A stretch of DNA of 64,000 bases from assembly GCA_002400415.1 (NCBI GenBank), contig DGQP01000014.1:310001-374000 (forward strand), given 5' to 3'. The notes under the pieces were generated by a model that saw only the letters and a program-made list of their open reading frames with translations, ran no database searches and was not told the DNA's origin. The stretch comes from Chitinophagaceae bacterium UBA4411 (GTDB lineage Bacteria > Bacteroidota > Bacteroidia > Chitinophagales > Chitinophagaceae). The number at the start of each line of letters is the position of its first letter. Position 1 is the stretch's first letter. The translations under genes and the position numbers were made by a program. Positions 42,774 through 51,962 of the stretch are shown one piece after another.

Positions 42774-43772
42774 CTAATTCTTAGCCTGGATCATAAAAAC
42801 AGCCGGGACCGGTCGTTGCCCGGTTGCATCAGAAATTTTGATCGTTTCCTTTCCATTGACCAGCATACAACTACTGCCACCACCATCAAGGTTCAGTGCT
42901 TCCCAACACCCAAGGTCTTTGAACAGTTGTGCCAGTTGTGTCAGTGTGACCCCTTCGGCAATCCCTGCATGGCGCCCTTCCACCACAAGTATGATCAGTT
43001 TATTATCCTTTGTATATCCCATCGCCGTGCGGGGATGTTTATCATCAATAGCTTTGCCGGCAAATTTAAGTTCTTCATTATTAGTTACCCTGATCTCACC
43101 AGTTTGAAGAAGGACCGGCCCCCCGCCCACTGCCGTTTTCATTTTCCAGGCAGGAAAAGAAATCCGGACCCTTTTATTACTATCTAAAGATTGCAAAACC
43201 GCTTTTTCCGCACCTGTTTTTGTGAAGGCCTGAACAGAATCACGCATTGCTTTTACCGGTGCCTGCCGTGAATAAGGATACCGGAGGCTGGAGTCAGTAT
43301 ATAACCAGGCGATATCCGCATCTCTCCTTTTGGAAATGCCAATGGCACTTCCAAAAGGGTGCCGGTAGGTCAGTGTATCCCTTCCTTTACCCGCAATGCT
43401 GTGGATATTATAACTGACAAGCTTCCCATTTTTAATCACCACGTTTAAATTCTGATTAGTGGCAAATGAAAAAAAGGTGGCATTAACCACCAGCAATGGT
43501 TTTTCATTCTTATCGTAGAACTGAGACGGTGTTAATCTTCGTTTGTACGTTGTATCAGTAGTAAATTCAAGCGCTTTGTCTTTCAGGTCCGCTTCCACAT
43601 AATAAGCGATATTGGGTTTGCCATCCAGCAGGTCCGTTGTTTTAAACACATGTACAGATGATGGTAGTGGTCCGAATAAAGAATCAACATTTATCCATTT
43701 CACCTGCGCTTTTGATTCAAAACGGGTTAGAGTAATAAGCAATATGCAATAAAAAAATATCCGCATAAACAT
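42774..43772 (-). CDS. Exported phosphodiester glycosidase-like protein (NAGPA/DUF2233 type)
   Basis: A 332-residue exported protein. The second Met (MRIFFYCILLITLTRF) gives the signal peptide, so the start could be at 43766. The catalytic-type core shows HPRTAMGYTKDNKLIILVVEGR and ALNLDGGGSSCMLVNGK, characteristic of the phosphodiester alpha-GlcNAcase/DUF2233 family. The family removes sugars linked through phosphodiesters, but the bacterial substrate is unknown. It follows the lectin/PKD gene by about 18 nt. Confidence 0.75.
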   Translation of the reverse strand: MFMRIFFYCILLITLTRFESKAQVKWINVDSLFGPLPSSVHVFKTTDLLDGKPNIAYYVEADLKDKALEFTTDTTYKRRLTPSQFYDKNEKPLLVVNATFFSFATNQNLNVVIKNGKLVSYNIHSIAGKGRDTLTYRHPFGSAIGISKRRDADIAWLYTDSSLRYPYSRQAPVKAMRDSVQAFTKTGAEKAVLQSLDSNKRVRISFPAWKMKTAVGGGPVLLQTGEIRVTNNEELKFAGKAIDDKHPRTAMGYTKDNKLIILVVEGRHAGIAEGVTLTQLAQLFKDLGCWEALNLDGGGSSCMLVNGKETIKISDATGQRPVPAVFMIQAKN

Positions 43773-43790
43773 CCCTGTTTAATTATGAAG

Positions 43791-45758
43791 TTACCTGATG
43801 ATTGTGGATGTGCCTTTTAACTGGTATACTTTACCGGCATAATCCGTAGCCCGGCACACCCATACATAGGTACCCGTTGGCTGCTTTATACCTTTGTAGC
43901 TGCCATTCCATCCCGCAGCAATATCTTTTGTGGTGAATACCATTTCGCCCCACCGGTTATAAACCGTAAAATAATCCAGTTTCTGAATACCTACATAATA
44001 CGGTTTCAGTAATTCATTCAGCCCATCATTATTGGGAGTAAACCCTGTTGGCACATAGACGGCAGAGCCTTTGAACACCGTAATATTGATTGTGTCTTTT
44101 GCCACACAGCCTTCAGCAGTTGTTACGGTAAAGTAATAGGTTTGGTCATCCTGCAATGTGGTTACAGGGAATGCAATTGTAGCATCATCCAGCCCGGTTG
44201 AAGGTGACCACACAAACACAGGAGGGCCATTTGCAGCTCCTGCAATAGTATAGCTGCTCTGTAATGAGAAGGGCACATTTTGTATAATAACGGTATCATT
44301 GCCGGCATAGGCCGAAACCTTATTGATAAAAACAGGAACAGTGACAGGATCAGCCATGCAGCCGTTTGTTGCAGTTGCTGTCAGTACTGCATTTTCGTTT
44401 CCGGCAGTATTGAATATAAATGCAGTATTTTGTGTAGCAGCTGTTTGATTGGTGCTGCTCAGCCAGTTCCATTTGGCTATAGTGGTTGCATTATCAACCT
44501 GCTGCCCCGAAAAAGATACAGGCTGCCCCACGCAACCATCAGGCGCCATACCTGCTATTACCGGTTTGGGATTAATAAAAAATGATTTTATCAGGGGAGG
44601 CGAAATACATCCATGATTACTTATTGCTGTCAATTGCAGCTGATGAGGGCCTGCCGGTAATCCTGTCAATTGTGGTAATTGAGAAGTGAAGGCAGTGCTG
44701 CCATCCAGCAGCCAGTTCCACTGCGATACAGCTCCAACTGTTACTAACGAACTTTCAGCGATACGGGGGGCATTACCATTACAGGTATCAAACACATTGA
44801 AACCGGCAACCGGCTTATCTCCTATCGTAATTGTTTTTCGTAACGTATCACTAAAGCAGCCATCGAGACCGGTAATAGCCACTTTTACATTATAAATACC
44901 GGGAGCCGGATATAATTGTGCAGGGGGATTGGGTGCAGTACTGGTGTTGCCATTCCCGAAATCCCAGTAAAAGCTGGTGATGGGTGCAAATGATTGTGAT
45001 GTATTTGTAAAGCTTACGCTAACCGGGGTATTATCAAAACAACTTGTATTATTAACCAGGTTAGTAGTAAAGCCCGGGTTCAATGCCGTGCAGAATTGCT
45101 GCAGGTTATTAGAGCCCCCTGTGGCAGCACTGAAGCCCCAATACACCATCGGGTCGTTATTAAAAACAGTCGCCACCAGGTCAACCGTTGTTTGCAGCCG
45201 GAATACTCCGTCAAAATAAGTGCTTAATTGTTTAGTTACCGGATCCCATACAATCCGTAATGTATGCCATTGACAATCTTCAATATTGGGATTCCCTGGT
45301 GAAGCCTGCACAGGGCCTGCAAGGTCAGTACCGTGTGTAAGGTTCCCGTTTTTATTGATACTGATATGATCTTCGGCCGGGTCATTATTCTCCGCATTTT
45401 GCCAGGTATCCAGCAAAACGCCCACTGATGGCACAATACCTTCAAAACCTAATCCGCCGCCTGAACTGCCCACACTGGTACTGATGGGTTGCAAAGTAAA
45501 AGAAATGCCATCAGCACCATTTGCATCTGTACATCCCAAAAAAACATTGAAAACAAAATCAAAAGGATTCATGAGGCTGATCTTGTGTGCATTCCATACA
45601 CTGCCACTCTGTGTATTCACCGCCGGAGTTAAGGTATAGCAGTTGCAGGTGTTTTGAATAGCCGAACCATTCAGGATATATGTTCCGGGTTGTGCAGTAA
45701 GCAGGCCACTGAAAAAAATAGCAGGAAGAATTAAGAAGATACGGCTCAAACTTTTCAT
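43791..45758 (-). CDS. Secreted lectin-like, PKD-repeat protein with type IX (type B) sorting domain
   Basis: A 655-residue secreted protein with a signal peptide (to about LLTAQ, residue 23). An L-type-lectin-like domain follows (about 25-220, with DGISFTLQ and WHTLRIVWDP). One or more PKD-like beta-sandwiches lie in the middle (SFYWDFGNGNTSTAPNP at about 260-276). A C-terminal gliding-motility-type domain ends the protein (about 560-655, VYVPTGFTPNNDGLNELLKPY). This layout indicates export by the type IX system and sugar binding at the surface. It is probably cotranscribed with the phosphodiester glycosidase-like gene. Confidence 0.85.
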   Translation of the reverse strand: MKSLSRIFLILPAIFFSGLLTAQPGTYILNGSAIQNTCNCYTLTPAVNTQSGSVWNAHKISLMNPFDFVFNVFLGCTDANGADGISFTLQPISTSVGSSGGGLGFEGIVPSVGVLLDTWQNAENNDPAEDHISINKNGNLTHGTDLAGPVQASPGNPNIEDCQWHTLRIVWDPVTKQLSTYFDGVFRLQTTVDLVATVFNNDPMVYWGFSAATGGSNNLQQFCTALNPGFTTNLVNNTSCFDNTPVSVSFTNTSQSFAPITSFYWDFGNGNTSTAPNPPAQLYPAPGIYNVKVAITGLDGCFSDTLRKTITIGDKPVAGFNVFDTCNGNAPRIAESSLVTVGAVSQWNWLLDGSTAFTSQLPQLTGLPAGPHQLQLTAISNHGCISPPLIKSFFINPKPVIAGMAPDGCVGQPVSFSGQQVDNATTIAKWNWLSSTNQTAATQNTAFIFNTAGNENAVLTATATNGCMADPVTVPVFINKVSAYAGNDTVIIQNVPFSLQSSYTIAGAANGPPVFVWSPSTGLDDATIAFPVTTLQDDQTYYFTVTTAEGCVAKDTINITVFKGSAVYVPTGFTPNNDGLNELLKPYYVGIQKLDYFTVYNRWGEMVFTTKDIAAGWNGSYKGIKQPTGTYVWVCRATDYAGKVYQLKGTSTIIR

Positions 45759-45812
45759 GATGATGGCTTCCTTACAAATTGAAGGAGCAAGTTACCTACA
45801 AAAAGGCAAACC

Positions 45813-46748
45813 TCAGGCCTGAACAGCAGCTTTCTTCCTTTCCCATTCCTTCCTTCCAAGACCGGCAAATACATGCTTTTCGCTGTGGTAGGAAGAACGC
45901 ACAAGAGGGCCGCTTTCGATATAATCAAGACCAATTGCATACCCAAGCTCCTGGTATTCGGCAAATTCATCGGGATGTACAAACCGCTGAACAGGCAAAT
46001 GCTTTTTAGTAGGCTGCAGGTACTGGCCAATGGTGATCACATCACACCCGTTTTCTTTCAGATCCTTAATAGTTTGTATCACTTCCTCCCTGGTCTCACC
46101 CAAACCGAGCATGATGCCGCTCTTGGTCCTCATGCCACCCTCTTTCAAAGTTCTGATCACTTCCATACTCCGCCAGTAACGGGCCTGGATACGAACCTGG
46201 CGGGTCAGTCTTTCCACCGTTTCAATATTATGAGATACTACTTCAGGCGCTGCATCAATCACCCTTCCGATATCTTCTTTCTTTCCTTTAAAATCAGGAA
46301 TCAGTGTCTCCAGCGTTGTTTCCGGGTTCAATGATTTTACAGCCCTGATCGTATTATGCCAGATAATGGAACCTCCGTCAGGTAATTCATCCCTGTCCAC
46401 GGAAGTAATCACAGCATGTTTCACTTTCATCAGATGGATGGCCTCCGCCACCCGTTGCGGTTCGTCCCAATCCACAGGGTCCGGGCGGCCGGTAGCCACT
46501 GCGCAAAAACCACAGCTTCTTGTGCAGGTATTTCCAAGGATCATAAAAGTAGCAGTACCCGCTCCCCAGCACTCACCCATATTAGGGCAATTGCCGCTTT
46601 CGCAGATCGTGTGCAGCTTATGGTTGTCAACAAGACCTCTTACATGCTTATAACTTTCACCAATAGGGAGTTTTACACGAAGCCAGTCAGGCTTCCTGAT
46701 CTTTGTTTCCTTTTCGCTATTCGCCGGGACTACGGGGAGTTCAGTCAT
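45813..46748 (-). CDS. lipA: Lipoyl synthase
   Basis: A 311-residue radical-SAM enzyme. The auxiliary 4Fe-4S ligands lie in CESGNCPNMGEC (about 50-61), and the radical-SAM cluster motif is CTRSCGFC. Downstream LIPDFKGKKEDI and GLGETREEV are canonical. It inserts two sulfurs into protein-bound octanoate. The C-terminal KHVFAGLGRKEWERKK segment is shared by bacterial LipA. lipB is not adjacent; the gene lies between an uncharacterised exported-protein gene and the lectin gene. Confidence 0.97.
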   Translation of the reverse strand: MTELPVVPANSEKETKIRKPDWLRVKLPIGESYKHVRGLVDNHKLHTICESGNCPNMGECWGAGTATFMILGNTCTRSCGFCAVATGRPDPVDWDEPQRVAEAIHLMKVKHAVITSVDRDELPDGGSIIWHNTIRAVKSLNPETTLETLIPDFKGKKEDIGRVIDAAPEVVSHNIETVERLTRQVRIQARYWRSMEVIRTLKEGGMRTKSGIMLGLGETREEVIQTIKDLKENGCDVITIGQYLQPTKKHLPVQRFVHPDEFAEYQELGYAIGLDYIESGPLVRSSYHSEKHVFAGLGRKEWERKKAAVQA

Positions 46749-46766
46749 GGCACAAAAATAAGCCCA

Positions 46767-47567
46767 TTACTTCCGACGGCCAAACAGGATGGCAATATAG
46801 CCCTGGAAGAAAAGACTCTTGTCCTTTTTTTGTAATAACATGATCGGAATTTTAGAGCCATAGGCTTCAAGGCTCATACCGATTTCAAGCCCGGAAACCA
46901 TCTCATTAAAGCGGCCATAATCAAAGCGCATGGCCACTTTGGCAAAAGCACCGGGTTTTATTTTCATTTCACTCCAGCCCTTGCCCAGGCCGCCTCCGCC
47001 TGAAATGGTAGGCCCCAGGAACAATGCACTGTCTTCCTGCGAGTATTTAATAGTTCGTTCAGTGCCGGTATTGGGATCATTCACCACCACGTAATAGGGA
47101 CGTAGCAGCCCAACAGATATGCCGGCGTTATATACGCCTGTTACCACCACCCCATTTTTATTCCCTTTCTGCCCGAAAATATATTGCTGGCCAAAACCCA
47201 GTGTAATGGGATAAAAAAAATTTTGTTTTCCGTAAACAAATGAATTTCCAAAAAAACCACTGCTGATAAATTTTTCCTCCTTGGAACTTTTGGTCTCTGT
47301 AATATCAATACGGTAGATATTGGTTTTACGTGTGCTTTTCATTTTCCCCAATTCATAGAATATTCCATATCCATTGGTGCGGGCCTGGATACCAAATATG
47401 CTTTGCTTCCTGAATACAAGGGTTCCTTCTTCAGCCTGGCGGATACGGTTATTAATGGCTTCACGGCGGCTTTCCCTGCGGTCTTCACGGGATAAACGGG
47501 CAGAATCCTGTGCAACAACAACAATACCCGCGATGGCAAACAGCAGTACTAAACTTAATTTCTTCAC
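46767..47567 (-). CDS. Exported beta-barrel-like protein of unknown function
   Basis: A 266-residue protein with a signal peptide (MKKLSLVLLFAIAGIVVVAQ). A short basic/acidic helix (SREDRRESRREAINNRIRQAEEG) follows, then alternating strands with many aromatic and Gly residues (FGIQARTNGYGIFYELG, FYPITLGFGQQYIFG). An outer-membrane beta-barrel is plausible. No family is recognised. It is 18 nt upstream of lipA and may be cotranscribed. Confidence 0.55.
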   Translation of the reverse strand: MKKLSLVLLFAIAGIVVVAQDSARLSREDRRESRREAINNRIRQAEEGTLVFRKQSIFGIQARTNGYGIFYELGKMKSTRKTNIYRIDITETKSSKEEKFISSGFFGNSFVYGKQNFFYPITLGFGQQYIFGQKGNKNGVVVTGVYNAGISVGLLRPYYVVVNDPNTGTERTIKYSQEDSALFLGPTISGGGGLGKGWSEMKIKPGAFAKVAMRFDYGRFNEMVSGLEIGMSLEAYGSKIPIMLLQKKDKSLFFQGYIAILFGRRK

Positions 47568-47715
47568 GGAGCTATATTTTAATTGTTAACCGGGAACATA
47601 AACGATAAAAAGTAATGAAAAGATGCCACTCGGTTATGGAAGAAAATGCCAAAACACTTTTACTTCTTTTCGTCCTGCTCAGGGCTATAACGTAAATTTA
47701 GGGCAAAAATTGATA

Positions 47716-48129
47716 ATGACATCTTCAGTTGTGTATAACGGCGACCTGAGAACCACCTGCACCCATCTCAAAAGTGGTAATTATTTTGAAACGGATGCCC
47801 CGGTTGACAATAATGGCAAAGGCGAACGGTTTTCCCCCACTGACCTGCTGGCCACTTCACTGGCTGCCTGTATGATCACAGTAATGGGTATTAAGGCCAG
47901 GACAATGGGCTTTGATCTGAATGATATTAAAATCGAAGTCCTTAAGATAATGAAAGCCGACCCGAGAAGAGTTGGTGGGATTGAATTAATATTTCATATT
48001 CCTGAAGCATTAAAAAACATAGAAGAAAAAACAAAAACCATCCTGAAACATACCGGTAATACCTGCCCGGTGATGAAAAGCATTCATCCGGATATTGAAG
48101 TAAAAATTGATTGGGGAAGCTGGCATTAA
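47716..48129 (+). CDS. OsmC-family protein
   Basis: A 137-residue OsmC/Ohr-like protein starting at the ATG at 47716 (MTSSVVYNGDLRTTC); a 31-codon upstream extension is probably not translated. The family pattern of two redox Cys holds: SLAACM (about residue 52) and HTGNTCPVM (about 115). The family reduces organic peroxides. A box TAAATTTA (47693-47700) resembles a -7 element with one mismatch. Confidence 0.8.
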   Translation: MTSSVVYNGDLRTTCTHLKSGNYFETDAPVDNNGKGERFSPTDLLATSLAACMITVMGIKARTMGFDLNDIKIEVLKIMKADPRRVGGIELIFHIPEALKNIEEKTKTILKHTGNTCPVMKSIHPDIEVKIDWGSWH

Positions 48130-48161
48130 CTTTTCTTTAGCGGTTCGTGATTACCCTGATC

Positions 48162-48194
48162 CTGAAACGGCTTCATTTCATTCATCCGTTTCAG
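48162..48194. terminator. Hairpin after the OsmC gene
   Basis: CTGAAACGG (48162-48170) and CCGTTTCAG (48186-48194) pair perfectly across 15 nt. No T-run follows, so termination is uncertain. Confidence 0.4.
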
Positions 48195-48272
48195 CAATTG
48201 ATGCTTATATTCTTTTATTAATTCTTTTGTCCTCGTAATCTTTGCTGTTCCGGTACGGATAACAGTGACGTC

Positions 48273-48980
48273 ATGAATGTATTAGTGATAGAATATGAAA
48301 AGGGGATGGTCCAGAAGATAAAAGATATCCTTGGAGAAATCGATGATTCAATACGGGTGGTGGGTGTCACCGGCGATATGTTTGCTGCAGCCGAATGGCT
48401 GACTAAAAACAATATCCCGGACCTGATCCTGGCCAACGAAGAGATAATGACCGGCATCAACCACAAGGATGTAAAAGCAGTTGTCACGTTCTCCACAAAA
48501 ACAGCTGATTACAATTTTGCTGCTTTTCGCTATAAAACAATTCGCCAGATATTAAGCAGTCACCCGGGGACAGCAGAAAAGCTGCTCAGCTTTGATGATT
48601 TTATCAATACCCGTAACAACAAGCCTATAACAGCCGGTCCTTTTAAAGAGAGGTTTCTTGTAAAACAAGGTCAGCGTTTATTATCAATACCTGTCGGGCA
48701 GATCGCTTATTTTTTTTCACAGGAACGGTTCATTTTTTTTAAAACATTCGATAACCAGAAATTCCTGCTTGAATACCGGATCGAGCAACTTGAAAATCTC
48801 CTCTCTCCTGCCATGTTCTTCCGTGTCAACCGGTCATTTATTATTTCAATACCCACGGTCAAAGAGATTCATGCCTATTTTGGGAACCGGCTCAAACTTT
48901 ATCTTTCTCCCGCCACAGACAAAGATGTTATTGTAAGCCGTAAAAGGGTAAACGACTTCAAAGAATGGCTGGATAAATAG
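48273..48980 (+). CDS. LytTR DNA-binding regulator with degenerate receiver
   Basis: A 235-residue protein. Residues 1 to about 105 keep a receiver-like sequence (VLVIEYEKGMVQKIKDI; VVGVTGDMFAAAEWLTKNNIPDLILAN). The position of the phospho-acceptor Asp is N55, and the conserved Lys near the end of the domain appears to be absent. Residues about 130-232 form a LytTR domain (LLSIPVGQIAYFFSQERFIFFKT, FRVNRSFIISIPTVKEIHAYFGNRL). LytTR binds direct repeats in promoters. Without the Asp it cannot be a normal phospho-relay partner, and no histidine kinase is adjacent. Confidence 0.85.
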   Translation: MNVLVIEYEKGMVQKIKDILGEIDDSIRVVGVTGDMFAAAEWLTKNNIPDLILANEEIMTGINHKDVKAVVTFSTKTADYNFAAFRYKTIRQILSSHPGTAEKLLSFDDFINTRNNKPITAGPFKERFLVKQGQRLLSIPVGQIAYFFSQERFIFFKTFDNQKFLLEYRIEQLENLLSPAMFFRVNRSFIISIPTVKEIHAYFGNRLKLYLSPATDKDVIVSRKRVNDFKEWLDK

Positions 48981-49251
48981 GATGTTAATTCCTGGCAATT
49001 CATTCATACCGATTTTGCGGCAGTTCATACAGCATTCTGTTCGTTTGCTTCCAGCCCGCTTGCGTACGCACATTCCCTATTATAGCTTGGATTTGTAAAC
49101 ATCCAATACCAGGTCATCCGGCAAAAGGCCTGAACATAAGTCCAAACATTGAAAAACCAGGTATCCTGATATCCTGAAACTGTGCTGGCTCTTATGTGTG
49201 AAAACGATCGTGAAAGGCTTTTTACCGGTGATCTCATTTTAAAAAACACAC

Positions 49252-50619
49252 ATGATGAAAGCCCGCTTACTGATCCTGCTCTTTTTCCTTTTACCACCTG
49301 GTTTTATCTTTTCACAATGTCTTGTAGCTCCTTCCTTACCCGCCTGTAACGGCACCGAGCCACTGGTGACGGATAATGAAACATTAGCCGCCGGTACCAA
49401 TAAATGGTATTATGGAGGTGCCACTGTTTTCAACAGCCTTACCCTGAACGGCGGTACACTGATTGTTTGCGGCGACATTACAGTTGATAAATTTTATATG
49501 GACAGCGGCACCATTTATGTTCATCCGGGTGCCAGGTTTGTAGTCGGTTCCGGCTTAGGTGCCGGCCTGATTTTCAGGGGTGCCTGTTTTGTTTACAACT
49601 ACGGTACTTTCGAAATTCAACGTAATCTCTCTTTAGAGAACAATGCCACAGCCGTTTCGCCCAATGTGCTCATCAATGTCACAGCGGCTTCTGTTTTTAA
49701 AATGTCAAACCAATACCTTGTTATCAACAATGCATATTCCTGGTTTGTCAATAAAGGGCTATCCGAATTCTGGGGAATTATCACCGATGCGCAATCTGTG
49801 CCCGGTTCAGTTTGCCTTGGAAAAGGAAGCACAACCAAAATGGCAGTGCTGATCAATAAAGTTGCAAATACCTATGTTGTTCCTGATGGTAATGCCTGTT
49901 TATATGTTCATCAGTTCTCGCAATTCTATGGCAGGCTTACCAATAGTTCGGGGCTGCTGACCTGCCTTGGCAACAGTCATACATCTGATTCAGGTTGCAT
50001 CCCCTGGGGCTGCCAGCCAAATAACTGGGGTTCTGCCCAGGTATTCACCAACTGCAATAGCTGCAGTGCGCTGCTGGCTTTATCTGTTCATTTTAATTCT
50101 TTCACTATTAATGCCACTGCTGACCAGAGCAACCAGCTGAACTGGGAAATGAATACAACCGTTCCAAACGGCATATTCAGGATACTCCGGTCAGCCGACG
50201 GCAGCCAATTCAGCGTCATTGACAGTTTTGAGAAAAATGAAGCAGCCGGAAACAAATTTACCGGCATTGACAAACATCCTTTACCCGGAAAAAACTACTA
50301 TATGATCAAATACAACAACAATAACGGATACTCCATAAACAGCAAAATCGTTCACAGTTATACCGGAACCGGGAATGGTTTCAGTATTTACCCCGTTCCT
50401 TTTACTAATAAATTTATTGTCCGGTATGCACCCGGTATGCGTCCTGAAAAGATCATCATTACCGATATCAGCGGAAGGAATATAAAAATTCACTACACGA
50501 TAAAGGAGAGCGCACAACAGGCAGAGATCATAGTAGCAGATAAAATAGAAGCAGGTATTTATATCATCCACATGGTCAATAACCAAAAGTACACAGCCCA
50601 AACAATCATTAAGCATTAA
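49252..50619 (+). CDS. Secreted protein with type IX (type A) sorting domain
   Basis: A 455-residue secreted protein with a signal peptide (to about FIFSQ, residue 22). Residues about 50-270 have beta-helix-like short repeats (LTLNGGTLIVCGDITVDKFYM, GTIYVHPGARFVVGSG) and several Cys. The last 80 or so residues are the type A C-terminal domain (FSIYPVPFTNKFIVRYAPG, ADKIEAGIYIIHMVNNQKY). The passenger fold is not one I can name. It is probably displayed on or released from the cell surface. A second Met one codon later is an alternative start. Confidence 0.8.
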   Translation: MMKARLLILLFFLLPPGFIFSQCLVAPSLPACNGTEPLVTDNETLAAGTNKWYYGGATVFNSLTLNGGTLIVCGDITVDKFYMDSGTIYVHPGARFVVGSGLGAGLIFRGACFVYNYGTFEIQRNLSLENNATAVSPNVLINVTAASVFKMSNQYLVINNAYSWFVNKGLSEFWGIITDAQSVPGSVCLGKGSTTKMAVLINKVANTYVVPDGNACLYVHQFSQFYGRLTNSSGLLTCLGNSHTSDSGCIPWGCQPNNWGSAQVFTNCNSCSALLALSVHFNSFTINATADQSNQLNWEMNTTVPNGIFRILRSADGSQFSVIDSFEKNEAAGNKFTGIDKHPLPGKNYYMIKYNNNNGYSINSKIVHSYTGTGNGFSIYPVPFTNKFIVRYAPGMRPEKIIITDISGRNIKIHYTIKESAQQAEIIVADKIEAGIYIIHMVNNQKYTAQTIIKH

Positions 50620-50632
50620 GCAGCAGGCTCTG

Positions 50633-50662
50633 CCGGGATGATTTCTTCATCCCGGTTTTTTT
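50633..50662 (+). terminator. Terminator of the type A cargo gene
   Basis: CCGGGATGA (50633-50641) and TCATCCCGG (50647-50655) form a 9-bp stem with a 5-nt loop, followed by TTTTTTTA. It lies 13 nt past the stop codon. Confidence 0.9.
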
Positions 50663-51527
50663 ATTGTTTCAGGACCGAATTGCCTATTGCACAATCGAGA
50701 CAGCGCTTCAGACTGCAATAATTATTTTTTAACTCGATCAATGCCTGTGAATCGCAGGCTGTCCTGTTTTCAATGCCCAGTTTTTCAAACCCGGCGGTAA
50801 CTTTATTTTTCTCGGCTGCTGTTTCTTCCAGCCACCGCAGGGCCCTGTCTTTATATTGCTGCCCGTTATGATAATTGCCATATATAAATAATACCGGCGC
50901 AATCGTATTAATAATAATATTGCCGGTCATTGCAGTTCCAAGTTTCTTTTTCCGGAAAGCGGAGATTTCATCAAACCGGTAATGGTAATGCCAGTAATCA
51001 TTCGCCGTTACATCAAAACGGGGCTTTATATCTTTAATTTCAGCAGCTTCCCTGATTTCAGAAAATAAATGAACGGAATGGTGAACCAGCATTGCCAGTT
51101 GTGCGAGCCGGACCGCGGGGAAATTTTCCGGGCGCATCCGCATAGAGAACACCGGCTGACTTATTGGCCGGAGACCATATTTGTTTTTACAGAACTTATA
51201 TTCATTCTGTAACATCACCGGGTAATCTTCCTTAAATGTTCCGTTTAATAAACCCGCCTGTCCAAGCAATAAGGCCTCTAACTGGTGAATCTGGTTTTTG
51301 TGCCTTGCAAGAATATTAATGGGTAAAGACCGGGCAACAGCTTCAAATGCGTCAGCATTTACTTTCATTCCGAAATTCCGGGCCAGCAACCACCAGAAAG
51401 TAGCCTCCCAATGATAACTGTTTTGTTGCAGGTAAGTTTCCGCAGTCTTTGCCTTACGCAATAACCTTTCCACCAGCAAACGTTCCTTCCAGCTTTTCCA
51501 GGTGATATCCCGGGCGGTATGGATCAT
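50661..51527 (-). CDS. DUF2851 protein, C-terminal fragment
   Basis: A 288-residue frame opening MIHTARDITWKSWKERLLVERLL, which is the normal middle of a DUF2851 protein, and continuing to the usual end. Conserved-looking segments include NYHWEATFWWLLARNFG-like and KNQIHQLEALLLGQAGLL. DUF2851 is Bacteroidota-specific with no known function. It overlaps the N-terminal fragment by ATGA, so it is either translated by coupling or the result of a one-base deletion in an A-run. Confidence 0.7.
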   Translation of the reverse strand: MIHTARDITWKSWKERLLVERLLRKAKTAETYLQQNSYHWEATFWWLLARNFGMKVNADAFEAVARSLPINILARHKNQIHQLEALLLGQAGLLNGTFKEDYPVMLQNEYKFCKNKYGLRPISQPVFSMRMRPENFPAVRLAQLAMLVHHSVHLFSEIREAAEIKDIKPRFDVTANDYWHYHYRFDEISAFRKKKLGTAMTGNIIINTIAPVLFIYGNYHNGQQYKDRALRWLEETAAEKNKVTAGFEKLGIENRTACDSQALIELKNNYCSLKRCLDCAIGNSVLKQ

Positions 51528-51913
51528 TTTTCACAGGGAATAAAAGAAGAGGAGAGCATAAGTTCTTCATATCGCTGCAGCAACATTCCGGGAACACGGT
51601 TTTTTAATTCAAGTACAGGGAGTGCATGACCTGTTTCATCATCCTCCCATACCACATGGAGGACGACATTCTTATAATTGGCATCGTCCTGGTGACCATG
51701 TTTTTTCCAGTCAGATGTATTGATATGCAATTCAACAGCACCGGCCCAGGTGGTCGTTCCGATCCTGATTTTTGCATCACTAAAATCAGGGCCCTGGTTA
51801 GTATTAAGCTGGCCGGGAGATAATATTTGCAGTGGTTCACCGGCAGTTGCCGACAATTCGCCTTTATTATAATACTGGAATTGCCAGATATATTGCAGCA
51901 ATTTCTCTGTCAT
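51524..51913 (-). CDS. DUF2851 protein, N-terminal fragment
   Basis: A 129-residue frame (MTEKLLQYIWQFQYYNKGEL, SPGQLNTNQGPDFSDAKI, LHVVWEDDETGHALPVLEL) that stops after FIPCEK. The rest of the family's roughly 420 residues continues in the next frame. The break lies at GAAAAATGA, where one extra A would fuse both parts into about 418 residues. Maf lies 49 nt upstream in the same direction. Confidence 0.7.
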   Translation of the reverse strand: MTEKLLQYIWQFQYYNKGELSATAGEPLQILSPGQLNTNQGPDFSDAKIRIGTTTWAGAVELHINTSDWKKHGHQDDANYKNVVLHVVWEDDETGHALPVLELKNRVPGMLLQRYEELMLSSSFIPCEK

Positions 51914-51962
51914 GGGATAACAGTTTATTGATTGCTACAAACCGGCATAACCTTTCCCTAAG

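Noticed and set aside
47623..47715. 31-codon upstream extension of the OsmC frame
   Set aside because: A -7-like box and the family start both place initiation at 47716.
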